DNA of 64,000 nucleotides from contig NZ_KB913025.1 in NCBI RefSeq assembly GCF_000384075.1, positions 2,185,551 through 2,249,550 on the forward strand, in the 5' to 3' direction. Numbering within the stretch: the first letter of the stretch is position 1; every line of letters starts with the position of its first letter. A program made the position numbers and the translations under genes. This DNA comes from Methylovulum miyakonense HT12 (lineage in GTDB: Bacteria > Pseudomonadota > Gammaproteobacteria > Methylococcales > Methylomonadaceae). Below the pieces are notes generated by a model. The model had not been told where the DNA came from and searched no databases. It was given only the letters and a program-made list of their open reading frames with translations. Positions 54,752 to 63,641 of this stretch are shown here, one piece after another.

Positions 54752-55963
54752 TTACCGAATCAATTGGTTCATCTCAAAAATCGGCAGCAAAATCGCCAGC
54801 ACTATCGTCAGCACCACCAGCCCCATGAACAAAATCAACGCCGGTTCAAACAAGCCCATGGTCAGTTCGGTCAGAGCTTCCATTTCCCGTTCTTGGTCAT
54901 CGGCGGCGTTGGCTAGCATACGCGGCAATTGTCCGCTGGCTTCGCCGCTGGCGATCAAATGAATGGTCACGGGCGGGAAGAAGCCGCATTTCTCTAGGGC
55001 TTTGTTCAGGCTTTGGCCTTCGCGCACCCGCAGGGCGGTGTTTTCTACCGCTTTTTCCATCGCGTTATTCGCCAACACTTGGCTGGAGATTTTCAAGGCT
55101 TCCAGCAATTCCACACCGCTATTGGTCAAAATCGCTAAAGTGCGGGTGAAGCGGGCGGTGTTGATGCCTTTGGTGAAGCGTGAAATCACGGGAGCGGTGA
55201 GCAGAAAGCGGTGGAAAGCCAAGCGTGGTTTAGGATTTCTTAGAATAGCTTTGCTGATGGCTGATGCCGTGGCGATGCCTATTAACAGATATAAACCGTA
55301 AGCCTTAAAAAAATCGCTACAAGCAATCAACCCCATAGTCAGCGCAGGCAGTTTTTGATCCATTTTGTCGAAGACGCTAGTGATTTCCGGCACGACATAC
55401 GTCAGCAAACCGATCACCACCAAAATCGACACGCCCGTGAGCATGACCGGATAAATCATCGCCATTTGCAGTTTGCTGTGGATTTGGCCTTTGTCGCTGA
55501 GGTAATCGGCGAGCCGTTCCAGCACTTGGTCCAGTTTGCCGGACGATTCACCTGCCGCAACGGTGGCGCGATATAACGGCGAGAAAGTGCTGGGGAAAGC
55601 ATTGCAAGCTTGCGCGAAACTTTGGCCTTCGAGGATGCGCGTCCTAATCCCTAACAAAATCCGCCGCGTCCCTGCCGATTCCAGTTGTTTGGCGATAATG
55701 CCCAACGCCTCGTCTATCGCCAAACCGGAGCGCAACAAGGCTGACAATTGCCGCGTGATGTGCGCCATTTGCCGCAAGCTGATGCGCGGGGCGAAGAAGC
55801 TGCTTTGGGTTTTATGTTCTTTTTTCTGGACTTCATGCAGTTCCAGCAAGGTCAAACCTTGGCTACGCAATTGTTGCCGCGCCAATTTGACCGTGTCGCT
55901 CTCGAACACGCCTTTTTGGGTTTGGCCTTTGGAGTTGACGGCTTGGTATTCGAAGGCTGGCAT
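54752..55963 (-). CDS. gspF: Type II secretion inner-membrane platform protein GspF
   Basis: GspF is the polytopic core of the platform. The 403-residue protein has two GspF cytoplasmic domains (starting near 70 and 272) and three membrane segments (about 169-190, 220-240, 375-395), with the family segments LALFRSGLAIDEAL-like LSALLRSGLAIDEAL and FTRTLAILTNSGVELLEAL. Palindromic hairpins lie on both sides. Confidence 0.95.
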   Translation of the reverse strand: MPAFEYQAVNSKGQTQKGVFESDTVKLARQQLRSQGLTLLELHEVQKKEHKTQSSFFAPRISLRQMAHITRQLSALLRSGLAIDEALGIIAKQLESAGTRRILLGIRTRILEGQSFAQACNAFPSTFSPLYRATVAAGESSGKLDQVLERLADYLSDKGQIHSKLQMAMIYPVMLTGVSILVVIGLLTYVVPEITSVFDKMDQKLPALTMGLIACSDFFKAYGLYLLIGIATASAISKAILRNPKPRLAFHRFLLTAPVISRFTKGINTARFTRTLAILTNSGVELLEALKISSQVLANNAMEKAVENTALRVREGQSLNKALEKCGFFPPVTIHLIASGEASGQLPRMLANAADDQEREMEALTELTMGLFEPALILFMGLVVLTIVLAILLPIFEMNQLIR

Positions 55964-55990
55964 GGTTTCAGGATATAACCGTTATTGAAT

Positions 55991-56062
55991 GTAGGATGGG
56001 CTGACGCAAGGAAGCCCATCGGTTGCAATGTTGATGGGCTTCCTTGCGTCAGCCCATCCTAC
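55991..56062. repeat. GTAGG-ended palindromic element G (perfect 30-bp arms)
   Basis: Arm 55991-56020 (GTAGGATGGGCTGACGCAAG-type) pairs exactly with 56033-56062 around a 12-base loop. It differs from element F inside the arms, yet both arms have changed together. Confidence 0.95.
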
Positions 56063-56065
56063 AAG

Positions 56066-56548
56066 TTATATAATTTCTCCCGTCCATATCCAAGCTCGTT
56101 GGGTCATTCCAGAACCAAACACCTGTTGATAATATTTTAACGACGAAGACAGCTCGTTTGTTTTGCAAAAACCGTAGCTATGTTTTTTTTCATTTTCATC
56201 ATATGAAATAACAGCTGCAATCTCTCCTTGTAGAAACTGATAGGCAAATTGAATGCTGTTATCGACAATTTGATGCTTTTTTTTAAGGTTTGTGAGATTT
56301 TCTTCGGAATGTTTACTTGAAGCAAAATGGATATGTGCGATTTTGCAACTCAAGGTAATTTCTTTTGGGGTAATAAATACACACATGTCTTCAATTTCCT
56401 TGCATGAGCAATCCCAAGTAAAACTAAGTACACCATAAGGGTTTCTTTTAATCACTGGTGTTTTAATGTCAGTTAATAATGTAACTCTTTTGGCAAAAAG
56501 CCTTTCTGTTATGTTTTGGAATTTAGTAAATTTTTTTGAGACGTTCAT
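56066..56548 (-). CDS. Unknown 160-residue protein inserted between gspE and gspF
   Basis: The gene encodes a soluble, cysteine-containing (FTWDCSCKEIEDMCVF) 160-residue protein without signal peptide. Its DNA is clearly more AT-rich than the gsp genes. I recognise no family; the compact alpha/beta look and accessory position are like many immunity or cargo genes, an inference only. Element G touches its 3' end, four bases away. Confidence 0.6.
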   Translation of the reverse strand: MNVSKKFTKFQNITERLFAKRVTLLTDIKTPVIKRNPYGVLSFTWDCSCKEIEDMCVFITPKEITLSCKIAHIHFASSKHSEENLTNLKKKHQIVDNSIQFAYQFLQGEIAAVISYDENEKKHSYGFCKTNELSSSLKYYQQVFGSGMTQRAWIWTGEII

Positions 56549-56579
56549 TCGTTTTAATTTCTCAACCCATAGTTAAAAT

Positions 56580-58130
56580 TTATTCCTTCTGCGTAATTCG
56601 TATCGCCTCATCCAAGCTGGTTTCACCCGCCAACACTTTCGCCAATGCGCTTTGCTGGATGCTGCGCGAAGCCAATCGGGCGTGTTGTTCCAGCTCCTGT
56701 TCGCCGACATGTTCGTTAATCATGTTGCGCATAGTTGAATCAATGGCGATCAATTCAAATATCCCCGCTCGGCCTTTAAAACCGCTGTGTTTGCATTTGT
56801 CGCAACCTTCGGGCTGAAAAATCTCGATCCATTCGCTTGTGCCCCCGAGGGTATTAGCTTGTGCTGGATAACCCAAACTGTACAAATCTTGCGCCGGAAC
56901 CCGCTCGATTTTTTTGCAGATCGGGCAGAGTTTGCGTAACAGCCGTTGGGCGATGACGCCGACCAAGCTGGAGGCCAATAAAAACGGTTCCACGCCCATG
57001 TCGCGCAAGCGGGTGATTGCGCCGACGGCGGTGTTGGTGTGTAAGGTCGATAATACCAAATGTCCGGTCAAACTGGCTTGCACGGAGATTTCGGCGGTTT
57101 CTTTGTCGCGGATTTCGCCGACCATGACGATGTCGGGGTCTTGGCGCAAGATGGCTCGTAAGCCTTTGGCGAAAGTCATCTCGACTTTGTTATTGACTTG
57201 GGTTTGGCCGATGCCGTCCAGATAAAACTCAATCGGGTCTTCGACGGTTAGAATGTTACGGGTACGTTCATTAAGTTGGTTCAGCACCGCGTATAGGCTG
57301 GTGGTTTTGCCTGAACCTGTAGGCCCTGTCACTAAGATAATACCGTGCGGGCGGCTAATCATGTGCTGGATGGTTTCCAACTCGTCGGGATTCATGCCCA
57401 ATTGTTTCAGGCTGAGCTGGTTGGCTTGTTTGTCTAGTATTCGTAACACTACGCGTTCGCCATAGCCGGAGGGCAGGGTGGAGACACGCACGTCGACCGT
57501 GCGTCCACCGACGATTAAGGAAATGCGCCCGTCTTGCGGCAAGCGTTTTTCGGCGATGTCCAGTTTTGCCATGACTTTCAAACGCGAAATCACCATCGAG
57601 GCAAATTCGCGTTGCGGCTCGATAATCTCGCGCAAAATACCATCGACCCGGAAACGCACAACCATGCGTTTTTCGTAGGATTCGATGTGGATGTCCGAGG
57701 CGTTTTCTTTAATGGCTTCGGTGAGCAGTGCGTTGATCAGACGGATGATCGGCGCTTCGTCCTCGCTTTCCATCAAATCTTCGGGCGTCGGCAAATGCTG
57801 CGCCATATCGGCAAGGTCGAGATTGTCGCTTAAGTTTTCGACCATTTGCTGGGCGTGCCCGGCTTTTTGTTCGTAAGCGGTTTGCAGTTTTTGTTCAAAT
57901 TCGGCTTCGCTGATTTTGGCGAAGCTCGCGGGCTGGTTTAAGAAACGGCGGATTTCAAACAAGGCCAGGTTGGGCGTTTTGTCCAGATACAGCACATGGG
58001 TGATGGCATTGCCATATTGCACGAGGATGCCGTGGCGTTTGGCGAAGCTGTAGGCCGGCAGCTTCAAACCCACCACATCAGGGGGGGCAGTCACTGCTTG
58101 CGGCTCTTGCACGGAAGTGTCGGACATCAT
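56580..58130 (-). CDS. gspE: Type II secretion ATPase GspE
   Basis: GspE hydrolyses ATP to drive pseudopilus assembly. The 516-residue protein has Walker [13 protein letters not shown], the Asp box and Walker B region ([20 protein letters not shown]), a His box, and a tetracysteine zinc motif CPIC...CDKC near 410-460. It overlaps gspD's stop by four bases (ATGA). Confidence 0.97.
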   Translation of the reverse strand: MMSDTSVQEPQAVTAPPDVVGLKLPAYSFAKRHGILVQYGNAITHVLYLDKTPNLALFEIRRFLNQPASFAKISEAEFEQKLQTAYEQKAGHAQQMVENLSDNLDLADMAQHLPTPEDLMESEDEAPIIRLINALLTEAIKENASDIHIESYEKRMVVRFRVDGILREIIEPQREFASMVISRLKVMAKLDIAEKRLPQDGRISLIVGGRTVDVRVSTLPSGYGERVVLRILDKQANQLSLKQLGMNPDELETIQHMISRPHGIILVTGPTGSGKTTSLYAVLNQLNERTRNILTVEDPIEFYLDGIGQTQVNNKVEMTFAKGLRAILRQDPDIVMVGEIRDKETAEISVQASLTGHLVLSTLHTNTAVGAITRLRDMGVEPFLLASSLVGVIAQRLLRKLCPICKKIERVPAQDLYSLGYPAQANTLGGTSEWIEIFQPEGCDKCKHSGFKGRAGIFELIAIDSTMRNMINEHVGEQELEQHARLASRSIQQSALAKVLAGETSLDEAIRITQKE

Positions 58131-60019
58131 TTTTGTAAGGATGGCGAGGTATAGGGCCTTGGAAAGGTAGGCGCGAGCTTGGGCAGCACCGGCCCGTGTT
58201 CTTGCGGCATCAAAAAGACGCCTTTTTTACCCATTTGCTCTTCACGGACACGAATGTCATTGTATTTGCTGTTCGATATTAACGACGAAGATTCTTGGTC
58301 ACGCAAAATTTTCGTGCGGATGAACACCATCAGGTTTTTCTTTTTGACCGCCGTGTTGCTGTATTGGAACAAACGGCCCAGATAAGGGATGTCGCCCAAC
58401 AAGGGCACTTTGGTAATGGTGTCTTCGACATCGTCCTGCATCAGTCCGCCGAGGATCAGGATTTTGCTGTCGTCGACCAGCACGGAGGTGTCAATTTCAC
58501 GTTTGTTGATCGTGACCCCGTTTTCCGAATCGGCGGTGGTGGTGTCGACGCTAGACACTTCCTGTTTCACTTTCAGTTTAATCGCATTGCCTTCGTTGAT
58601 TTGCGGCGTGACGATCAGTTTGATGCCGACGTCTTGGCGTTGCAGGGTCGTGAACGGGTTGCTGGAGCCGCTGGTGTTGGTGGTGAAACTGCCGGTTTTG
58701 ATCCCGATGTTTTGCCCGACCAAAATATTGGCTTCTTCATTGTCTAGCGTGACCAAAGACGGTGTGGACAGGATGTTGACGTTATTGTCTTCGGCAAAGG
58801 CGGTCAATAAAGCTTGCAATTCGCCACCGATAAAATACCCGACACTCAGGCCTTTGCCAGCGCTGGTAATAAAATCACTGAGGCTGGTGGTTTTATTGCC
58901 GGAGGTGTTGACATTCCCAACCACCCCGTTTTGTTTGCCCGTATTCCAGTCAACCCCAATTTTTTGGTCTTTGTTGTAATTGATTTCGGCAATGATGGCT
59001 TCGATATGGACTTGGGCGCGGCGTATGTCCAGCTGTTGGATGACGGCTTTCATGGAACGCATTTTTTCGGCATCGGCGGTGATGACTAGCGCGTTGGTCG
59101 CTTCATCGGCGCGGACATCAAAATCCTTTGGTGTGGTGGTTTCGGTTTTGGTTGCATTGATGTCGCCTTTGGTTTTTTGTTGGGCACCGGTTAGGGTTTC
59201 CACCAGGTCTTTGGCCAGCGCGTAATGCAGGTAAATGACCTCGGTGTCACCCGTATCCGCAACCGGATGGTCAAGGTCATTTGCCAATGCCCGCACTTGT
59301 GCGCGTGAAGCCGGGTCGCCGCTGACCAGGATGCTGTTTGTCCGTCCGTCAGCAACTAGCGCAGGAATGAATGCCCCGGCTTTGCCTGTGTTTTTGCTGG
59401 CGAGCAGGGCTGTCAGGGTTTTGGTCACTTCTTCGGCGTCGGCCCGTTCGAGCTTGATGACATCAATTTTCAAATTGCCTTGTTGGTCAATTTGACCGAT
59501 CATCTGCGCCAAGCGGTTCACATTTCCCAGGGTGTCAGACAGGATAATGACGTTGCTGTCGGGGAAAGCCGACATGAACGCGTGTTGCGGCATCAAGGGG
59601 AGGAGGATTTGTTCCAGCTGCACCGCATCGACATGATGCACTTGGATGACTTTGGTCAGCAGCTCATCGGTGCCTGCATATTTGCCAGGTTGGTTAAGCT
59701 CTTGTTTGGCGTTGACGTTTTGGACGATTTTGACAATATTGCCGTCCGCCACGGCGGCAAAGCCATGCACCTTAAGGATGGAGAGGAAAATCTCGTAGAT
59801 TTGCGAAGCCCGCATCGGTTTGGCGGTCACGACGGTGACTTTGCCGGTGACGTGAGGGTCAACAATAAAATTTTTGCCGGTGATGTCCGCAACTGTATCA
59901 ATCATGACCCGCATGTCGACTTCATTAAGATTCAAGGTGAATTCATCTTTATCCGCCTTGGCTAGCATGCAGGCAGATAAGAGGAGGGCGGCGATCAATA
60001 ATCGAAAAGGCATAATCAA
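58127..60019 (-). CDS. gspD: Type II secretion secretin GspD, possibly lipidated
   Basis: GspD forms the outer-membrane secretin channel. The 630-residue protein has N0-N3 domains (N0 begins FTLNLNEVDMRVMIDTVADI) and a secretin core with VPLLGDIPYLGRLF. The signal peptide contains LLLSAC at about residues 13-18, a good lipobox, so the mature protein could be an N-terminally lipidated secretin like HxcQ; ordinary cleavage after AKA is the alternative. The ATG at 60013 (MPFRLL) is a second possible start. No pilotin (GspS) gene is seen. Confidence 0.96.
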   Translation of the reverse strand: MIMPFRLLIAALLLSACMLAKADKDEFTLNLNEVDMRVMIDTVADITGKNFIVDPHVTGKVTVVTAKPMRASQIYEIFLSILKVHGFAAVADGNIVKIVQNVNAKQELNQPGKYAGTDELLTKVIQVHHVDAVQLEQILLPLMPQHAFMSAFPDSNVIILSDTLGNVNRLAQMIGQIDQQGNLKIDVIKLERADAEEVTKTLTALLASKNTGKAGAFIPALVADGRTNSILVSGDPASRAQVRALANDLDHPVADTGDTEVIYLHYALAKDLVETLTGAQQKTKGDINATKTETTTPKDFDVRADEATNALVITADAEKMRSMKAVIQQLDIRRAQVHIEAIIAEINYNKDQKIGVDWNTGKQNGVVGNVNTSGNKTTSLSDFITSAGKGLSVGYFIGGELQALLTAFAEDNNVNILSTPSLVTLDNEEANILVGQNIGIKTGSFTTNTSGSSNPFTTLQRQDVGIKLIVTPQINEGNAIKLKVKQEVSSVDTTTADSENGVTINKREIDTSVLVDDSKILILGGLMQDDVEDTITKVPLLGDIPYLGRLFQYSNTAVKKKNLMVFIRTKILRDQESSSLISNSKYNDIRVREEQMGKKGVFLMPQEHGPVLPKLAPTFPRPYTSPSLQK

Positions 60020-60068
60020 AAGTGTGTCAATGATTTAGTAGGTACGGGACAATGTCCATGCAAGCTTG

Positions 60069-60578
60069 CTACTGGGGTGGCGTTGCCTCGAGGGCTTCAG
60101 GGGAAGGTTCGAATTTGCTTAACGGCAGCGTTGTTTCTTGGTTGTTAATAAGAAGGGTAACGTTATTTTGTCCAATGGCTATCAATATTTCGCCGCCAGG
60201 AAGCCGGGCGTTTACCTGATAGGTTTTTTGTGTCTGGTCGGCAGATTCGATAATAGCACGGGCCTGATAGTGGGGGCCTAGATAAAACACGCCGCGTAAT
60301 TTCAATTCCTGTGGGATGGCGGGGGTTTCACCGCTACCTGCATGGGGTATGTCCGGTGATTGGCCAAATAAATGCCAAGTGCTGATTGGGGATGGATCAG
60401 TGGTAATGGCTTCCGTTACAGGGCTTTCCGTGTCGGGTGTATCGGCAGGGAGGCTTTGGGAGGGGGGTTGGGGCACTTTGTCAATAACAACCAACAGTAA
60501 AACACACGAGGCCAGAACCGTTGCAAAAGCAGGCAGGAAGAATTCACGTTTAATGGCGCTAAGCACGGCAGAATTCAA
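60069..60578 (-). CDS. gspC: Short GspC-like type II secretion protein without PDZ domain
   Basis: GspC connects the inner platform to the secretin. The product of about 169 residues has an N-terminal membrane helix (FATVLASCVLLLVVI) and the HR (T2SSC) domain with WHLFGQSPD and ELKLRGVFYLGPHYQARAII. The chain ends soon after, so the usual C-terminal PDZ or coiled-coil is absent. There is no ATG: the frame opens at TTG 60578, and an AGGA site better fits ATT codons at 60581 or 60584. It leads the operon, 49 bases before gspD. Confidence 0.85.
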   Translation of the reverse strand: MNSAVLSAIKREFFLPAFATVLASCVLLLVVIDKVPQPPSQSLPADTPDTESPVTEAITTDPSPISTWHLFGQSPDIPHAGSGETPAIPQELKLRGVFYLGPHYQARAIIESADQTQKTYQVNARLPGGEILIAIGQNNVTLLINNQETTLPLSKFEPSPEALEATPPQ

Positions 60579-60635
60579 AATAATGGTAGTTTTCCTGTAG
60601 GTTGTTTTTTATTTGGTGAGGGATTGGCTAATGCA

Positions 60636-61181
60636 TTATTGGTTATCGAGCGGCCTTGGTTTTTTATTAGGGATGATGAAATCATCAAACACGGTCTTTT
60701 TTTCAACAGCCAGCAAATGGTATTTTTCAGTTAAATAATCTTTAAGCCAGGTTTCAACATCTGTTTGGTTTTTAGGTGACTCATCTAACTTTAGGAGCCG
60801 TTGTTTGAGTAGATGTTGTGGCATCAATAATAGCTCAATATCACACATGGCAACATATTTGTCAGGATTAAGGTTGTTGCCATTAATGATTTTTTCGAGC
60901 TGGTGCCTTTTAAGGCCTAACGTATGGTTAATTTCCGCCCTTATCTCCAGCATGGAGGGCAATAGGTCGCTACCTGTATAGGTGTCATCGAATAGGCAGC
61001 TGAACCTATTAATTAGATAATTAATTGCAAAACGGTAAATATCGGATTCCCTGACATACAGGCGTGAAGCAATGGCTTGTACAGCGGCCCTATCGCTATC
61101 AACCAGCCGTAGTGAAATGCTTTGTTTTAATTCGTTCAAGATGCAACTCCCTGGGAGCTGTTGGTGTTGGTGGTTCATCAA
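60636..61181 (-). CDS. Ribbon-helix-helix-like protein upstream of the gsp operon
   Basis: The 181-residue protein is not in a family I recognise by name. Residues about 22-60 (SISLRLVDSDRAAVQAIASR, then ESDIYRFAINYLINR) look like a strand and two helices of an RHH DNA-binding domain; the remainder is helical. The 57-base gap to gspC and same strand make it a candidate regulator or operon member. It starts at an ATG with a second Met right after. Confidence 0.6.
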   Translation of the reverse strand: MMNHQHQQLPGSCILNELKQSISLRLVDSDRAAVQAIASRLYVRESDIYRFAINYLINRFSCLFDDTYTGSDLLPSMLEIRAEINHTLGLKRHQLEKIINGNNLNPDKYVAMCDIELLLMPQHLLKQRLLKLDESPKNQTDVETWLKDYLTEKYHLLAVEKKTVFDDFIIPNKKPRPLDNQ

Positions 61182-61529
61182 TCCCGAATAAGATAAAAGA
61201 TAAATGTTACAGAAATACTACGGCGGGTAAGAAAGCCGTAAATGAAATACAAACGTAATACATTACATGTAATTTTAACGAAGCTGTAACCATTTGCCCT
61301 GATTAACTGTGAAAAAATAACAGCAGTTGAGGTAAGGCTACGGGTGTTATTGAAGGATGGCGCTTGTGGTGCGTATTGCTTAAACACGGAAGGCTAGTTT
61401 GCCACTTATTTAAATGCTTGGAAGAAATTGAGGTCTTAGCTGAAGGATGTGAGCCTAAGTGTTAAAGATACCTAATTTGTACCCGCTGAGTATTAGTGCA
61501 GTATTTTATTTTTAGTTTAAGAGGATAAC
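61182..61529 (+). promoter_or_regulatory. 348-base promoter region of the PstS-like gene
   Basis: An AT-rich divergent region. A perfect palindrome ATTACATGTAAT lies at 61262-61273. AGAGG precedes the ATG at 61530. No definite promoter boxes or pho box were identified. Confidence 0.4.
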
Positions 61530-63320
61530 ATGAAAAAAATATTATTAGGGGCGGCTGTTTCTGCTGCTTTATTCGGTGGTGTTGCCCAAGCAACCATCAC
61601 TTTCAATGCAAACAACATGCCTGATGCGGTCACTTTGAACGACACCACTATCGTTTACCTGTCAGGCTCATCCGCGTTGTCTGATTTGATCGAAAGGGGC
61701 TTGACTGTAGGTTCAAACGAAGGCGTTTGTAAAGCAGGCACTGTCCATAAATTTGTTGATTTGGGTACGGGTGGTAGCAACCAACAGGCTTATATTTGTG
61801 AATTGAATACTGCCGCTAATGGTAGCGCAACTCCTGATACCGCTATCCCTGCTGGCATCACCAAATCCAACTTGTTAGTTTACAAACGTAACGAAGGTGG
61901 TTCAGGCAAGGGTGTCGTTCCTGTCGTGAACCCTGCGCAAATTGCGTTTTTGAACGTCACCACTAACCCCACTGCATGTACCACTGCAACTTCAACAACA
62001 TTTGCCAGTATCAAGACATGCGATTACAACAGTTCAACTAACGCTACTTTTGCAACGCCTACTTTTGGCCTGTCAGATGTCAATCCACAAATCTTTTCTG
62101 TAGGCACTGAAAATGCCCCTGTTGGCACCACTCCTCCGTTGCCACCAAGCCCTACCTCTTCAACTTATCAAATTGTTCCTGGTCCGGGCGTAGCTTTTGG
62201 TGTCATTGTCAGCACCAAGTTGCGTAATGCCTTGCAGCAAGCGCAATTCCCTACCGCCAGCAACTGTAACCCAAGCAATGCCGGTTATACCGATGTTGCA
62301 GGAACAGGAGTGGATACTGCGGACTCAGTGAATTGTATGCCAAATTTAAGCTCCGACCAGATCGCTGATTTATTTGCTGCCTATCCGACCCCAGTTTCAC
62401 CATTGAAGGCGAATATCAGTGCGCCAGCTGCGGGTGCGGGCAAAATCCACCAATGGACACAGCTTAAAACAAGCGCCCTTACTAACCTATTTGATCAAAC
62501 TATTGCGAAAAACAAGCCAGCCAACGCTAAAGTGCATATCTGTAGCCGTACTGTCGGCTCAGGCACTAAAGCGCAATTTGGCGTTAAATTTTTGAACAAC
62601 GGCTGTTCATCAGGTTCTTCTAAAATGGTGCAAAATTTTGACCACTCTGCTTATGCCGAGCCTGGTCAAGCGAACTATAAAGCTTTCAACCCAATTAACA
62701 CAACGGTAGAATCGGCCTTAAGGCCTATTGTCCATGCCATGGCATCTGGCGGCGGGTTGGCTGAATGTATGGATGAGTTGGATTCTGGCGCCGCCAATAG
62801 CGCGGGTTCTTTCGCGCCTGCTTCGGCTTATGGTGCGCCAGGAGCCACTGCGGTGCGTTGGGCGATTGGTATCCAATCATTAGATAAAAACGCTGATTTG
62901 AGCAAGAATTACCGTTTTGTCAAGATTGACGGCGCCGCGCCAATCCTGAAAAATGTCGTTAACGGCAAGTATCCAGACTGGGTCGAGTCCACTTTCCAAT
63001 ATAATGTCAATACTTTGCCATCAGGCGCGTTGAAAAACCTGGTGTTGGAAATTGTTAGCTCATTTACAACGCCTTCGGTGATCAGCTTTGTCAACACCAA
63101 AACTGGAACCCATACCTTTGGTACTTCCGGTGTGATCGCTGTGCCTAACTCAACCCATCCAGCGCTCGTGAATGGCACGGTGGATCTTGCTAAACCGGTT
63201 AACCCATTAAGCCATGCGGTTTTCCCAGGTACTGATGCCCAGGCAACTAACAACTGCCGCAACCCATTGATCTATTCAAACAACCCTAATAACAACAATC
63301 AGGGTCTGCAATTGAATTAA
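61530..63320 (+). CDS. Secreted phosphate-binding-protein-like (PBP fold) protein
   Basis: The 596-residue protein has a signal peptide (MKKILLGAAVSAALFGGVAQA). The sequence VYLSGSSALSDLIERGL, LLVYKRNEGGSGKG and the late AVRWAIGIQSLDKN resemble PstS-like periplasmic phosphate-binding domains, but at nearly 600 residues and with paired cysteines (C70, C90-type) it is larger than PstS. No ABC transporter follows. Its downstream neighbour encodes a two-partner secretion porin, suggesting it may be exported as a partner rather than a transport receptor. The terminator at 63387 ends the gene. Confidence 0.7.
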   Translation: MKKILLGAAVSAALFGGVAQATITFNANNMPDAVTLNDTTIVYLSGSSALSDLIERGLTVGSNEGVCKAGTVHKFVDLGTGGSNQQAYICELNTAANGSATPDTAIPAGITKSNLLVYKRNEGGSGKGVVPVVNPAQIAFLNVTTNPTACTTATSTTFASIKTCDYNSSTNATFATPTFGLSDVNPQIFSVGTENAPVGTTPPLPPSPTSSTYQIVPGPGVAFGVIVSTKLRNALQQAQFPTASNCNPSNAGYTDVAGTGVDTADSVNCMPNLSSDQIADLFAAYPTPVSPLKANISAPAAGAGKIHQWTQLKTSALTNLFDQTIAKNKPANAKVHICSRTVGSGTKAQFGVKFLNNGCSSGSSKMVQNFDHSAYAEPGQANYKAFNPINTTVESALRPIVHAMASGGGLAECMDELDSGAANSAGSFAPASAYGAPGATAVRWAIGIQSLDKNADLSKNYRFVKIDGAAPILKNVVNGKYPDWVESTFQYNVNTLPSGALKNLVLEIVSSFTTPSVISFVNTKTGTHTFGTSGVIAVPNSTHPALVNGTVDLAKPVNPLSHAVFPGTDAQATNNCRNPLIYSNNPNNNNQGLQLN

Positions 63321-63329
63321 TTCCTTCGT

Positions 63330-63354
63330 CTTTAACGGTGCAATGCCGTTAAAG
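63330..63354 (+). terminator. First hairpin after the PstS-like gene
   Basis: CTTTAACGG and CCGTTAAAG form a 9-bp stem with a 7-base loop, ten bases after the stop codon. It lacks a T run and may assist the second hairpin. Confidence 0.5.
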
Positions 63355-63386
63355 TATTGGACGAAAGCGAAGGATTGCTGAAAAAC

Positions 63387-63418
63387 CAAAGCCAACCGTT
63401 TTAGAACGGTTGGCTTTG
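63387..63418 (+). terminator. Rho-independent terminator after the PstS-like gene
   Basis: CAAAGCCAACCGTT and AACGGTTGGCTTTG form a perfect 14-bp stem with a TTAG loop. The 3' side ends TTTG rather than a long T run, but the stem is very stable. It separates the PstS-like gene from the TPS gene, so the latter probably has its own promoter in the remaining 220 bases. Confidence 0.75.
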
Positions 63419-63641
63419 TGCATTTTAGAAGGCGGATGTTTTTAAACGGCTTAGGGAAGGCCATTAAACCGGACTGGTGCGCCCATCAAGGCGCTGTCAT
63501 CAAACATTAATATAAGCTTCATAAAATGGTTAGAAAGTCTGTCATTAACCATTCTATCTAGGTGTCCAGTTGATAAGTATGCTGCCGATTATCACAGTCG
63601 GCAAATTGTCACGCTGAACCCAATCAGATCACTAAATACAC

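Noticed and set aside
61182-61529. Pho box before the PstS-like gene
   Set aside because: CTGTAAC-like words occur, but not with the 11-base spacing of a pho box.
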